From assembly GCA_020974905.1 (NCBI GenBank), contig CP087563.1, forward strand, positions 1,116,001-1,180,000: a stretch of 64,000 nt of DNA, read 5' to 3'. The translations under genes and the position numbers were made by a program. The DNA is from Planctomycetes bacterium syqfu (GTDB taxonomy: Bacteria; Planctomycetota; Phycisphaerae; Phycisphaerales; Phycisphaeraceae). Under the pieces are notes generated by a model. That model was not told where the DNA came from. It saw nothing but the letters and a program-made list of their open reading frames with translations, and did no database searches. Of this stretch, positions 52,650-62,013 are shown piece by piece; position 1 is the stretch's first letter, and the number at the start of each line of letters is the position of its first letter.

Positions 52650-53929
52650 GTGAAGCCCACAAACCGTTGAAATTTGTCCAACCCCCGAACGAGGGTGGCG
52701 GTGATGCTTCGCATAATGAAGCTGCTATCAACGAGCAAATGGCTCAGCATCTCCAACTGCTTAACTCTCAGTTGGTCCTCTATGCAAGAGACTTTCGCAG
52801 ACTTGTCGATGACCAACAACGCAAAGATGACGAGCTTCGTGCCGTCAAACATCAACTCGACCAAGCCAATGAGCAGCTTAAGGACATGGAGCGTCAGTCC
52901 GCCAAGTTGCAGCGGAAGCGTGACCAATCCAAGCCCGATATCAGCGTCATCGGTCAATCCAAATCATTGACGCATATTCTCAAACTCTGTCAGCGTGTTG
53001 CCGTCTCCCAAACCACCGTACTCATCACCGGCGAAACAGGGACCGGCAAGGAACTGACCGCGCGCTTCATCCATCAACACTCCAACCGACATGACAAACC
53101 GTTTATCGCGATCAACTGCGGCGCATTACCTGAATCGCTGATGGAGTCCGAACTCTTCGGTCATGCCAAGGGCGCCTTCACCGGGGCCGATTCGGATAAG
53201 ACGGGGCTCGTGGAGCTTGCTGCTGGCGGCACGTTGATGCTTGATGAAATTGGTGAGTTGCCGTTGACGTTGCAGGTCAAACTCCTGCGTGTGCTTGAGG
53301 AGCGGACCTTCCGCAAAGTCGGTAGCGGCGTGGAAGTCGATGCGGATGTCCGTGTGATTGCAGCCACCAACCGTGATTTGAAACAGGAAGTCGCTGAAGG
53401 CCGGTTCCGGGCGGACTTGATGTATCGCTTGAATGTCTTCCCGATAGAACTCCCGCCCCTGCGCCAACGTCGCGATGACATCCCCCTGCTGGTGGAACAT
53501 TTCCTCTCCGAACGCCCGATGCAGTACAACGGGGAAGTGACCGTGAGCATGCCGGCCTTACTGGCACTCAAGCAGCATGATTGGCCGGGGAATATTCGAG
53601 AATTGCGCAATGTCCTGGAGCGTGCCGCATTGCTTTGTGATGCCGGTGTAATTGAAATGGACATGCTTGGCCCGGATTTTGCACCTGATTCTAATAATCC
53701 GACATCCGATCCATTGGCCCCGCCGGCAACCAACCATGATCCGGAGGCCCGAATGTCGACGACTGGGACCAAATCGGTCCTGGCGCAACAGGAAAGGAGC
53801 ATGATTGAAGCTGCATTAGAGCAGTCAAACTGGAACAAAGCCGCTGCAGCGCGTTTGCTGGGCATCAGTTGGGACAATTTGAGATACCGCATCAAGAAAT
53901 ACAAAATCAAGAAACCGACCGGGCAGTAA
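52646..53929 (+). CDS. Sigma54-dependent transcriptional activator without receiver domain
   Basis: This 427-residue protein has a coiled-coil N-terminus (about 28-95). The AAA+ ATPase core (about 98-330) has Walker A GETGTGKE (129-136), the sigma54-contacting GAFTGA (176-181), Walker B LMLDEIGELP and the arginine-finger segment RFRADLMYRLNVFPI. A linker and Fis-type helix-turn-helix (NWNKAAAARLLGISWDNLRYRIKKYKI) form the C-terminus. The protein remodels sigma54-RNA polymerase at -24/-12 promoters. It lacks a built-in receiver and is translationally coupled to a lone receiver gene. A sigma54 promoter lies at 63420, before a fliA-type gene, and is a candidate target. Confidence 0.96.
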   Translation: MSEAHKPLKFVQPPNEGGGDASHNEAAINEQMAQHLQLLNSQLVLYARDFRRLVDDQQRKDDELRAVKHQLDQANEQLKDMERQSAKLQRKRDQSKPDISVIGQSKSLTHILKLCQRVAVSQTTVLITGETGTGKELTARFIHQHSNRHDKPFIAINCGALPESLMESELFGHAKGAFTGADSDKTGLVELAAGGTLMLDEIGELPLTLQVKLLRVLEERTFRKVGSGVEVDADVRVIAATNRDLKQEVAEGRFRADLMYRLNVFPIELPPLRQRRDDIPLLVEHFLSERPMQYNGEVTVSMPALLALKQHDWPGNIRELRNVLERAALLCDAGVIEMDMLGPDFAPDSNNPTSDPLAPPATNHDPEARMSTTGTKSVLAQQERSMIEAALEQSNWNKAAAARLLGISWDNLRYRIKKYKIKKPTGQ

Positions 53930-54278
53930 TCCTGCGATTTTCCCGATCCGGTTTCAGCAATTCGGCAATTTTCCCGACTTTTTCCATATCTCCATCGGCT
54001 TTAAACCTGACTCAAGCAGCCAAACAGGAAATTTTCCGCCCCATCTTGCGGGCAGACCCACCAGGAGCGTCAGGCCAATCATTACACGGCCCAAATGCGT
54101 CCACAGAAGATACATACGCTGAAACAGTCACCCCACGACCAGCTATCATTCTCCTGGCGCTCCTGGCAGTTCTGACCGCAGTATTCAGACATATCGCAAC
54201 GGTAACAACGTAATGAAGAGGTGTTGATCTTCCAGTTGAATCAAACAAGCCTTCCCCGCCTGACCTGATTCAATTGCA
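53930..54278. other. 349-bp spacer with no convincing gene
   Basis: One open frame (53869-54213) overlaps the activator gene and ends in a hydrophobic stretch, but it lacks a ribosome site and has no recognisable domain. A pair of similar AATTTTCCCGA-type strings occurs near 53938-53975. The promoter of the downstream kinase is probably here, but I cannot place it. Confidence 0.4.
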
Positions 54279-56843
54279 ATGGTGTCCAGCGTTGAAGTCC
54301 GTTTTACTGAGAGAAGCAACTTGGCAACATTAAGTATCCAACAAACCCTGGCTAAAGCCTCGCGCATGGTCCAGCCTGATCACCAGAAAGCCCTCATCGA
54401 GCTCTCAGAAGTGGTCATCAAGGCCCAATCCATCGCTGAGTTACTCAACCAGACGGCTGCCTTGGCAGCAAGGACACTCTCTTGCCAACGTGCGGGGATT
54501 TTTGAACTGCGATCCGACGAAAAACTCGTCACCCTCCGCGCCGGCTTCGGTTGGGACAATGACCTGGTCGGTCAGGCAACGATGTGGGTTGCGCCCGAGA
54601 CACAGGTACTCAGTTCATTGCAGGCTTCTGAGCCGTCATTCGTCGCTAACTATACCAACGAAAACTATTTCGCCGCCCCACAGTTGCTCGTCGAACATGA
54701 TCTGGCAGCCAGTGGCATGGTGCCGATCCCGATGCCCGACCGCGCCTTTGGTGTGTTGATGGTTAACCATGCGACCGAGCATCCATTCTCCGTTGCTGAC
54801 CGCAGCTTCCTCACCGCCGTTGCTGACCTGCTTCAACCGGGCATTATCCGCCTGCGCCAAATGCAACTCGCTGAGTTCCAGGTCGATGGGTATCGCCTTG
54901 TGGGTCCCAACCAGGCTTTGCGTCCGTCACTGGAGCAAATCTGCCTGCGCGTCGAAAAACTCATCAACTCCGGCCAATGTGCGATCATGCTCTTTGAGCC
55001 ACAAAACCATCGCATTCGTTTGGCTGCGGGTCCGTCACTGGTGCCCACCCTCGCCCAGTCGCTTAACATCCTGCAGGTCGGTAAGGCCATGGATGTCGAA
55101 GCGATCGCTCAGCGTCATGGCACCCGTGCCTGCTGGTCGACCCCCATCTCCACCGAGCCCGGCTGCATGGTGGGGACGTTTGCGATCCTGCATCAGATCA
55201 ACGCACAACCAACATCTCATGAACTGCAAATCCTCGAAGCCGCATCGGAACTCACCGCTGCGGTTGTCCGACATGACATCCAACTCCGCCGCATCAAGCA
55301 TCATGAACAGATGCAAAAACAACTCGAACGTCAGATCGATGCAAGGTCCATCGAATTGCAAAGCACCATCGATCAACTTGAACGCGAAATCAGTCAACGG
55401 CGACAAGCTGAAGACCTGGCAAGGGGCGGAGAGGAGAGATACCGCGACCTGTTTGAGCGTTCCAATGACCTGATCCAGATCATCTCCCGTGAAGGCGATA
55501 TCCGTTTCGTCAATCGGGCCTGGCGTCAGGCGATGGGCTATGTCCCCAGTGAAGTCCAGCGGCTCAGCGTCTTTGACGTTGTGCCCCCCGCCTGCCGGAC
55601 CCGCTGGACGGAACTGCTTCGCCGCGTGTTCACCGGCGAGAATCTGGTGCGCGTCGAAACCGAGTTCTTCACCCGTGAAGGTAAAACGCTTGCTGTCGAA
55701 GGCTCACTGAGTCAAATCAACGAACCGGGACGCCCCCCTGCTGTCCGTGCGATTTTCCGTGATGTGACCGAAAGTAAACTCGCGGAAGAACAGCAGCAGA
55801 AATTCGTCTCACTGGTTCAAACCTCCAGCGACCTGATCATCATGGCAACCCACGATGGCAAAGTGCAATTCATCAACCATGCCGGCCGTGAACTATTGGG
55901 TATGACCCGCAGCCAACCGCTGGGCAACCTGCACATGTCCGACATTTACTCCGCGGGTACGTGGTCCAACTTCAAGTCCATCGTCTTGCCTGCCATCAAC
56001 GAGATCGGGAGATGGGAAGGCGAAGGCGCTGTCCGTCATCGCAGCACGCATAACCGCATCGACGTGCACATCAACGCCTTCACCGTCAAGCATCCGCGAT
56101 CCGGCGAATCGCTGTGTATTGCCACCGTCCAACGTGATATCACACAACGCAAAGAAGTCGACCGCATGAAGGACGAGTTGGTTGCCACCGTCAGTCACGA
56201 ATTGCGTACGCCGTTAACCAGTCTGCGTGGCTATGCAGAGTTATTGCTTTCGCGTGAGTTCCCCAAAGACAAACAGAACAAGTTCGTCAAGATCATTCAC
56301 GATGAAACGCATCGCTTAAACAAACTCATCAACGACTTTCTGGACATCCGTCGCATGGAGTCGGGCAATCAGTCCTACGACTTTACGCACCTGCAACTCG
56401 TGCCCCTGATTGAAGAAGTCCTGATGCATTTCAAGCAGACTGCTGGCAATTTCGATTGGCATGTGCAATTGCCCGATAGCTTACCACCTGTTTATGCCGA
56501 CCGCGATCGTATCCATCAAGTGATGACCAACCTGCTGTCCAATGCCGTCAAGTTCACCGAGCAAGGCAAAGGCATTGCCATCGGCGCCCGTCAGCAAGGC
56601 TCCAGCGTGGTCGTCTGGGTCAAAGACGAAGGACCGGGTATTCCCAAGTACGATCAAGCGAACCTGTTCGACAAGTTCTACCGTGCCACCGTCAGCGATC
56701 AGCACAAACTCCAGGGCAGCGGTCTTGGCTTATCCATCGTCAAGGAAATCGTCAACGCCCACGAAGGCCGCGTCTGGCTCGAATCCGAATCCGGTAAGGG
56801 CAGTACCTTCAGCTTCTCCCTGCCGACGGCAAGTATCGTCTGA
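54279..56843 (+). CDS. Sensor histidine kinase with GAF and PAS domains
   Basis: This 854-residue protein is probably cytoplasmic, as no membrane helix is seen. Two GAF-like domains (about 40-190 and 205-335) come first, then a coiled coil (about 340-390). Two PAS domains follow (about 392-510: RYRDLFERSNDLIQIISREGD; about 515-625: FVSLVQTSSDLIIMATHDGK), with a PAC-like IATVQRDITQRKEVDRMKDE. HisKA carries His640 in TVSHELRTPLTSLRGYAELL, and HATPase motifs are NLLSNAVKF, DEGPGIP and GSGLGLSIV. It follows the lone receiver and the sigma54 activator, which are its likely partners. The start at 54279 has no clear ribosome site. Confidence 0.95.
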   Translation: MVSSVEVRFTERSNLATLSIQQTLAKASRMVQPDHQKALIELSEVVIKAQSIAELLNQTAALAARTLSCQRAGIFELRSDEKLVTLRAGFGWDNDLVGQATMWVAPETQVLSSLQASEPSFVANYTNENYFAAPQLLVEHDLAASGMVPIPMPDRAFGVLMVNHATEHPFSVADRSFLTAVADLLQPGIIRLRQMQLAEFQVDGYRLVGPNQALRPSLEQICLRVEKLINSGQCAIMLFEPQNHRIRLAAGPSLVPTLAQSLNILQVGKAMDVEAIAQRHGTRACWSTPISTEPGCMVGTFAILHQINAQPTSHELQILEAASELTAAVVRHDIQLRRIKHHEQMQKQLERQIDARSIELQSTIDQLEREISQRRQAEDLARGGEERYRDLFERSNDLIQIISREGDIRFVNRAWRQAMGYVPSEVQRLSVFDVVPPACRTRWTELLRRVFTGENLVRVETEFFTREGKTLAVEGSLSQINEPGRPPAVRAIFRDVTESKLAEEQQQKFVSLVQTSSDLIIMATHDGKVQFINHAGRELLGMTRSQPLGNLHMSDIYSAGTWSNFKSIVLPAINEIGRWEGEGAVRHRSTHNRIDVHINAFTVKHPRSGESLCIATVQRDITQRKEVDRMKDELVATVSHELRTPLTSLRGYAELLLSREFPKDKQNKFVKIIHDETHRLNKLINDFLDIRRMESGNQSYDFTHLQLVPLIEEVLMHFKQTAGNFDWHVQLPDSLPPVYADRDRIHQVMTNLLSNAVKFTEQGKGIAIGARQQGSSVVVWVKDEGPGIPKYDQANLFDKFYRATVSDQHKLQGSGLGLSIVKEIVNAHEGRVWLESESGKGSTFSFSLPTASIV

Positions 56844-57055
56844 TCTTAAAGAGCCGCGCACGAAGTAAGCGGGCAACGATACCTCCCAAAATCAACAGAT
56901 CGCCGTATATTCAAGAAACCGCTACTGCGTGCGCGTCTCATCACTGATTGGCCGTTTGATGATCTTGACATCACAACACACGCTTCTGACACTACAAAAC
57001 ATGTCGGGGGATGGTCTCCCGACTTTACGTGAAACATTCATGAGTCAATGAGCAA

Positions 57056-57331
57056 GTGGCAATCCCTCCCCTTTACGTCAAAGATATCGGCATTACCTTC
57101 ATCATCATGAGCGATGGTTCACGCTTGGATTTTTTGAATGATCACGAGTTCTTTGCTCTGATTAACCAACTCGTGGCAAAACAAGTGCCCTTTGCTGATG
57201 CTCCATACGGCTGGCCTCCTGCTGCAATTTTGCTAGACAAATGCAAAAAAGCTTGCCAGTCAGTTTCTTTTACTTCAATATGTTTGCGTGGGCCTGGGGA
57301 TTGGTTCCTAAAAAATCATCAAGTTCGCTAA
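57056..57331 (+). CDS. Small hypothetical protein
   Basis: The 91-codon frame starts with GTG; an internal ATG at 57107 gives 74 residues (MSDGSRLDFLNDHEFFALINQL). The C-terminal FTSICLRGPGDWFLKNH is preceded by PYGWPPAAILLDKCKKA, a helix-rich, plausible small domain. There is no ribosome site of note. I do not recognise it, and it may be a remnant or not expressed. Confidence 0.4.
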   Translation: MAIPPLYVKDIGITFIIMSDGSRLDFLNDHEFFALINQLVAKQVPFADAPYGWPPAAILLDKCKKACQSVSFTSICLRGPGDWFLKNHQVR

Positions 57332-57402
57332 CCAACCATGGGGAACAAGAATGGGGCAGACCCCATCAATTTTCTACCAACAACTTCCGGAGGGAATCAC
57401 AA

Positions 57403-57798
57403 TTGATCGTCTTTTTCATCTTTCTGGCGTTTGTCGTATTTGCAATCATGATCAGACTACTGGCAGGCGGGGTCGATCATGATCGCGTCAGACAATACAT
57501 CGAAGAATGTGGTGGCAAAGTATTGAACTTAAACTGGGAACCATTCGGCCCAGGCTGGTTCGGCGAAAAAAGCGATCGAATCTACTGCGTCAACTACATC
57601 GACAAAGATGGCAACGAACACGAAACACATTGCAAAACAAGTATGTGGACAGGTGTCTACTTCACCAAAGATCAAATCGTCAAACATGCGGAGAAATCTG
57701 CTTCAGATTCAACATCCAAGCAAAGCTTACTCGAAGCTGAAAACCAGCAACTCAAAGAAGAGTTGGAACGATTCAAACGCCAGCAAAGCCAGGGATGA
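57403..57798 (+). CDS. Small single-helix membrane protein of unknown function
   Basis: A strong ribosome site GGAGGG (57389-57394) lies 8 bases before TTG 57403, so the longer frame from 57241 is not used. The 131-residue product has one N-terminal membrane helix (IVFFIFLAFVVFAIMIRLLAGG). A compact domain follows: DRVRQYIEECGGKVLNLNWEPFGPGWFGEKSDRIY and CKTSMWTGVYFTKDQIV. A short C-terminal coiled coil (LLEAENQQLKEELERFKRQQ) ends it. The WxPFGPGWFGEKxDRIY core looks strongly conserved. The function is unknown. Confidence 0.8.
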   Translation: MIVFFIFLAFVVFAIMIRLLAGGVDHDRVRQYIEECGGKVLNLNWEPFGPGWFGEKSDRIYCVNYIDKDGNEHETHCKTSMWTGVYFTKDQIVKHAEKSASDSTSKQSLLEAENQQLKEELERFKRQQSQG

Positions 57799-57869
57799 AT
57801 TCTCCGTCATGACTTCACAATATCCAATAAATTATTCAAACATCAGGAACCATTTATTGGCCATCAATT

Positions 57870-58325
57870 TCATGGCAGATTTTCCAGATCATCCAAATCC
57901 TTATGACGACCACTTGAACGTTTGTTTTGCTTCAAGTCTTCAAGATTGATGATGGGAATGCTGATCTGATCAATCTTAACAACGCATGCGTTTCGATGGC
58001 ATGTGGCAAATTCTACACCATCAATGTCCGTGAGAATTTCAATTCGAAATGGTGGCACGCCCATACGCACCAGGCATTCCCGGCGTAAAAACAAATCCTT
58101 GTTCAAATCGGGAGTCTGAAATCCAAACTCGGTCAGAACGTTGGTCATTTTCTGTGCGTTCTCTGGACTGATACCAATCCAGATATCCATATCTGACGTC
58201 GCGCGGGGATAACCGTGATACCCCACGGCATAGCCCCCAACCAACAAATATTCAACTTGCCTGACGGTCAACAATTTCAAGAACTCTTTGAAGTCGTCCG
58301 GCAGCTTCCTGATCACCGTATCCAT
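57870..58325 (-). CDS. Nucleotidyltransferase-fold protein (DUF6036/AbiEii-like)
   Basis: This 151-residue protein has the minimal nucleotidyltransferase motifs: GGYAVGYHGYPRATSDMDIWI with the Gly pair (30-31) and catalytic-type Asp45-x-Asp47, followed by FRIEILTDIDGVEF. It ends with a short basic tail KRSSGRHKDLDDLENL. Proteins of this kind, preceded by a small helical protein, occur widely in bacterial genomes in a toxin-antitoxin-like layout. Here the upstream partner at 58252-58500 overlaps it by 74 bp in another frame. The biochemical role is unproven. Confidence 0.85.
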   Translation of the reverse strand: MDTVIRKLPDDFKEFLKLLTVRQVEYLLVGGYAVGYHGYPRATSDMDIWIGISPENAQKMTNVLTEFGFQTPDLNKDLFLRRECLVRMGVPPFRIEILTDIDGVEFATCHRNACVVKIDQISIPIINLEDLKQNKRSSGRHKDLDDLENLP

Positions 58326-58500
58326 AAACCGTTCGCCTGTTCAGTTCGATGGCTTCCAAACGTTTTTCGGGAGTTTGATTATGCCAATATGCTTTTTCGT
58401 CTGTTTCGTCGTGTAACCCGGAAACGCTAAATGCAGACCGATCCACTTGCCGCAGGTCATCATTGGTTCGGTGAGATTGGGGAGTTTGCTCCTGTTGCAT
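58252..58500 (-). CDS. Small helical partner of the nucleotidyltransferase
   Basis: The 82-residue protein ends with a block typical of such partners: DEKAYWHNQTPEKRLEAIEL, then RRTVYGYGDQEAAGRLQRVLEIV. The N-terminus is polar. Its last 74 bases overlap the start of the nucleotidyltransferase gene, so the two are translated from one message. The family resemblance is from memory of similar pairs, not from a search. Confidence 0.8.
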   Translation of the reverse strand: MQQEQTPQSHRTNDDLRQVDRSAFSVSGLHDETDEKAYWHNQTPEKRLEAIELNRRTVYGYGDQEAAGRLQRVLEIVDRQAS

Positions 58501-58689
58501 AAGTGCATTTTATGATCAAGCATGTCAGGATACAATGCACACTCCGATGTTTTTACCGAGTAACGACCATTGCCCCTTCAACATCACAAGCCTGTTTGAT
58601 AAGGAATACCCATGTTCGGATAATGAAACAGGGCCTGCTCCCATAAAATACTCGGGAAATAGGACAACTCCGGTATCAACTTCACAACC

Positions 58690-59541
58690 ATGAATAACAA
58701 AACTTACACCATCAGAACCATGACGCGCCCGGAACTTGATCTTGCAGTCCAGTGGGCAGCACAGGAAGGCTGGAACCCCGGGCTTGATGATGCGGATTGT
58801 TATTACGCTACGGATCCGGATGGTTTTCTGGTTGGTATGCTTGGTGATGAACCGATTGCCAGCATCTCCGTTGTCAAGTACGGCCAATCGTTCGGCTTCC
58901 TTGGGTTCTATATCGTCAAGCCGGAATACCGCGGGAGGGAATATGGGATTCAAATCTGGGATGCGGGTCTGAAATACCTTGAAGGTCGGAACGTCGGCCT
59001 GGATGGTGTGGTTGCTCAACAGGAAAACTACAAGAAGTCCGGCTTCAAACTCGCCTACAGCAATGTCCGTTACGAGGGGATCGCAAACGGGCAAACTTGT
59101 GAGAACGCTGACATCGTCTATCTGTCCACTTTACCCTTTAAAACCATCGCTGCATACGACGCCCCGTTTTTTCCTGAAGTCCGTGCTGACTTTACCAAGC
59201 GATGGATCAATCAAGAACAATGCAAAGCCTACGGCATTATCCAACATGGCAAACTTGCAGGTTATGGTGTGATTCGACAATGTCGAACCGGCTACAAAGT
59301 CGGCCCACTCTATGCTGACACCCCAGACTTGGCGGAAAGCCTTTTAGTCTCACTTGTTTCGGCGATTCAAACCGGAGAGACATTCTATCTCGATGTCCCG
59401 CAGGTCAATCCTGATGCGGTCGCACTTGCTGAGCGTCACAAAATGAAAGTTGTATTCGAAACAGCACGCATGTACACCGGTGACAAGCCGGACCTGCCAC
59501 TGGGCAAGATTTTTGGCGTGACATCATTTGAAGTTGGATAA
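58690..59541 (+). CDS. GNAT-family N-acetyltransferase
   Basis: This 283-residue protein has an N-terminal GNAT domain (about 5-130). FGFLGFYIVKPEYRGREYGIQIWDAGLKYL carries the acetyl-CoA pyrophosphate-binding segment YRGREYG. A second domain (about 150-283: CKAYGIIQHGKLAGYGVIRQCRTGYKVGPLYAD) is as in YitH-like or DUF1248 proteins. A substrate is not indicated. It is a single gene with a poor ribosome site, convergent with the pseudopilin gene downstream. Confidence 0.9.
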   Translation: MNNKTYTIRTMTRPELDLAVQWAAQEGWNPGLDDADCYYATDPDGFLVGMLGDEPIASISVVKYGQSFGFLGFYIVKPEYRGREYGIQIWDAGLKYLEGRNVGLDGVVAQQENYKKSGFKLAYSNVRYEGIANGQTCENADIVYLSTLPFKTIAAYDAPFFPEVRADFTKRWINQEQCKAYGIIQHGKLAGYGVIRQCRTGYKVGPLYADTPDLAESLLVSLVSAIQTGETFYLDVPQVNPDAVALAERHKMKVVFETARMYTGDKPDLPLGKIFGVTSFEVG

Positions 59542-59617
59542 CCTGTAAGCCGTCATAATCAACTGATGTTTTCCGGGGGATTGCAATAAGCACTTGTCTT
59601 CAGTGATTATGGCAATA

Positions 59618-60397
59618 TCACTCCGTCTCAAACACACGCAGGAACAGTTGATTTGCGTCATAAGCAACTTCCTGCGTCACCGTGCTGGCATGGATATCCA
59701 TAAACAGAATATTGTTGGAACCCAGGTGACGGGCGAAGGTGTTGTCGTTGTAGAGCACGGAACTCACTGCATCAGGATAGTTGGTGCTGTACTTTGAAAC
59801 GGTAATACGTTTGAGGCCGGAGGGGGCATTGCGGTTAAAGCCGATGTAAGTGGAATCTGCTTGCAAGATCGTTTGACTTTGCTTGTGATAAGCATCAATG
59901 CGGGGATTATTGATACGAGGCATATTGTCACCGGATTGTGAAACGTGAGCATTAAAGCCGTAACTGACACGTTGCTTGCTAATCGTGCTGACGTTGTACA
60001 TTGTGCCGATGCCCAGTGAATTGACATTCGTTTCAATGCCGGTTTGGTAGAGCCTGGCATCCTGAGCATCCTCGGGACATTCGAGCACTTTGAGTGTTGG
60101 TCGGGTATGCCGAAGCACTTCGCGTTGCGCGGTAAAGACCGTATTGATCTTGGCAGCAACCGTCATATCACGTGCTGCAAATGTCTCATTAAAGTCCGCC
60201 AGATACGAGGTATTAAGCACCCCCAATTGACGGAGACTGGTCAAACAAACGACATTGCGAGCAGACTTTCGTGCTGAAGCCAATGCGGGTAAAAGAATAC
60301 TGATGAGCAGACTGATGATGGAGATGACCACCAGCAATTCGATCAATGTGAAAGCATTCAAACGGCTTGATGCTTGGGTTGGTTGGAATTCATTCAT
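59618..60397 (-). CDS. Pseudopilin-like protein
   Basis: This 259-residue protein has a prepilin-type leader [15 protein letters not shown] followed by [29 protein letters not shown]. The globular domain has Cys residues in [11 protein letters not shown] and [12 protein letters not shown]. Near the C-terminus [11 protein letters not shown] is the H-X9-D part of the family motif. GAGGTGA lies before the ATG. It is 12 bp downstream of the glycosidase gene at 60410, the tightest pseudopilin-enzyme link in the window. Confidence 0.9.
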   Translation of the reverse strand: MNEFQPTQASSRLNAFTLIELLVVISIISLLISILLPALASARKSARNVVCLTSLRQLGVLNTSYLADFNETFAARDMTVAAKINTVFTAQREVLRHTRPTLKVLECPEDAQDARLYQTGIETNVNSLGIGTMYNVSTISKQRVSYGFNAHVSQSGDNMPRINNPRIDAYHKQSQTILQADSTYIGFNRNAPSGLKRITVSKYSTNYPDAVSSVLYNDNTFARHLGSNNILFMDIHASTVTQEVAYDANQLFLRVFETE

Positions 60398-60409
60398 ATT
60401 TCACCTCGT

Positions 60410-61978
60410 TCAGTCTTGAGCAGGATTGGCAATCAACAAACAGGGATAATCCTCAACGGTCACCTGAACATAACGACCAGTTGAATCTCTCTTGATGGAT
60501 AATGTTTTAGACTCACCTGTGAGCAGGTTCAGTAGCAAAGGCGCATTGCCAAACGACGAGTCAATTTTCAATGTCGCAAGAATGGCTTTGTAGTTGTCAC
60601 TGGTATCCGATGCTGATGTGATCGGGGCCGAGAAGCTGAGCATTTTCAGGTCATCAGCACGTTTAAACCCAATGACATGGACATCACCAATTGTCGGGAC
60701 AAGTGCGTCTTTTCCAGTATTTTCAGTGGTATTGGCAATACTGACAACATCTGCCTTACAGGTAGCATCAGGCCATACCACACCACGCGTGACAGCATTG
60801 ATTCGGCCGAACACGGCAAAGGAAGGCTTGATGTCATACGTCGCGGTCAACAATCCAAAGCCGGGCTTGGTGGGTTTGGTGTAGTCATCTGCGAGAATAA
60901 AGACAAAGGCTTTTTGAATGTCCGATGCCAGTGCTGTCATCATCAACCTTGCAATGGTCTTGGCTTGTGTCTTGCGGTCTACTGGCGGATGATGCAGGTG
61001 ATCGCCTTGAATACCGTCATCGGGTCGATAGACACTTGAGCCGTATTCGGTGACCCACAATCCAAGCTGATTGTTGCCAGTGGCCTTGCGAATGTTATTC
61101 ATCCAATGATCAATCTGCTGTGAAAACAACAGGGTCTCGTCAAACATGTTTCGAGTACCATCGGCATCTCCGATTTTCATGGGCATGTATTCGGGAATAT
61201 CTCGCCGTGGGTAGGGATGGATATAGGTTGCATCAAGGTATTGAGCAGCCGGGGTGATGGCCTGGACGGTAGTCGCTTCGATGCCTGTCCCGCTGATGAT
61301 TTTCACATCTGGATAACGTTCTCTGAGTTGTTTGGCAGAGCTTGCCAGGAATTGGGCGAAAGGATCAACCCAGGGCCCGCCGTACCATTTTCCGCCGTAA
61401 CGTTGTCTCCAGCCGCCGAAGTTGTTGGGTTCGTTCCAGATTTGAATCGCGCCGATGGCATTGGGATAGCGATCCAGCATAAACGAGACGTAATGCACAT
61501 AACGATCCGCCAACGCATCCGGTGAGAGTTTCCCTGCTGGGCCATAGAGCATGGGCGCAAGGAGTTTAAAGCCGTTTTGATCGAGTACCTGCATCCATTT
61601 GTCATGGGCATCGGGTGTTTCGTACACATTGTCATAATTCGCATCGAGGTCATGCCAGTTCAAGCCGTCGCGAATCCATTTCACACCCAGTGCCTGCATG
61701 TATGGTAAAAGCTGATCCGGATCAAACCACGGACGGGACTTGGCTTGATTAAAATGAGTCTGCAAACCAATACGTGATGCCTCGGACATCTGGTTAGGCA
61801 TAACAGGCATTAAATCCGCGCGGCCAGTAATCGGACCGGTAAAAAAATCCGACTGCAACTGTCGAACCTTATGATCGGCATCCTGCTCACCAGCCCCAAT
61901 CGCGCGACTGGTCTGCGGACCACCCCATAGTGATGCCACAATCATGAATGTTCCAATGGTCCCAATATGCTTTAACAT
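60410..61978 (-). CDS. Secreted glycoside hydrolase, clan GH-A-like
   Basis: From ATG 61978 (TTGGAGATTG upstream) the protein has 522 residues. A signal-like N-terminus (IGTIGTFMIVASLWGG) leads into a TIM barrel (about 45-400) with acid/base Glu183 in IQIWNEPNNFGG and nucleophile Glu311 in LWVTEYGSSVYR. Typical barrel strands are VKWIRDGLNWHDLD, YLDATYIHPYPR and KAFVFILADDYT. A short beta domain closes the protein. The pattern is near GH39/GH5-type families, but I cannot pick one. It is the second gene of a three-gene minus-strand set: GntR regulator, glycosidase, pseudopilin. Confidence 0.87.
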   Translation of the reverse strand: MLKHIGTIGTFMIVASLWGGPQTSRAIGAGEQDADHKVRQLQSDFFTGPITGRADLMPVMPNQMSEASRIGLQTHFNQAKSRPWFDPDQLLPYMQALGVKWIRDGLNWHDLDANYDNVYETPDAHDKWMQVLDQNGFKLLAPMLYGPAGKLSPDALADRYVHYVSFMLDRYPNAIGAIQIWNEPNNFGGWRQRYGGKWYGGPWVDPFAQFLASSAKQLRERYPDVKIISGTGIEATTVQAITPAAQYLDATYIHPYPRRDIPEYMPMKIGDADGTRNMFDETLLFSQQIDHWMNNIRKATGNNQLGLWVTEYGSSVYRPDDGIQGDHLHHPPVDRKTQAKTIARLMMTALASDIQKAFVFILADDYTKPTKPGFGLLTATYDIKPSFAVFGRINAVTRGVVWPDATCKADVVSIANTTENTGKDALVPTIGDVHVIGFKRADDLKMLSFSAPITSASDTSDNYKAILATLKIDSSFGNAPLLLNLLTGESKTLSIKRDSTGRYVQVTVEDYPCLLIANPAQD

Positions 61979-62013
61979 CAACAATCTCCAATATTGCTAT
62001 GAGAACCTTCAAG

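Noticed and set aside
53869-54213. Frame of 114 codons with a hydrophobic end after the sigma54 activator
   Set aside because: It starts inside the activator gene, lacks a ribosome site and has no recognisable domain.
57349-57371. GGGGCAGACCCC hairpin before the small membrane protein gene
   Set aside because: Short GC palindrome without T-run or repeats in the window; no function can be supported.
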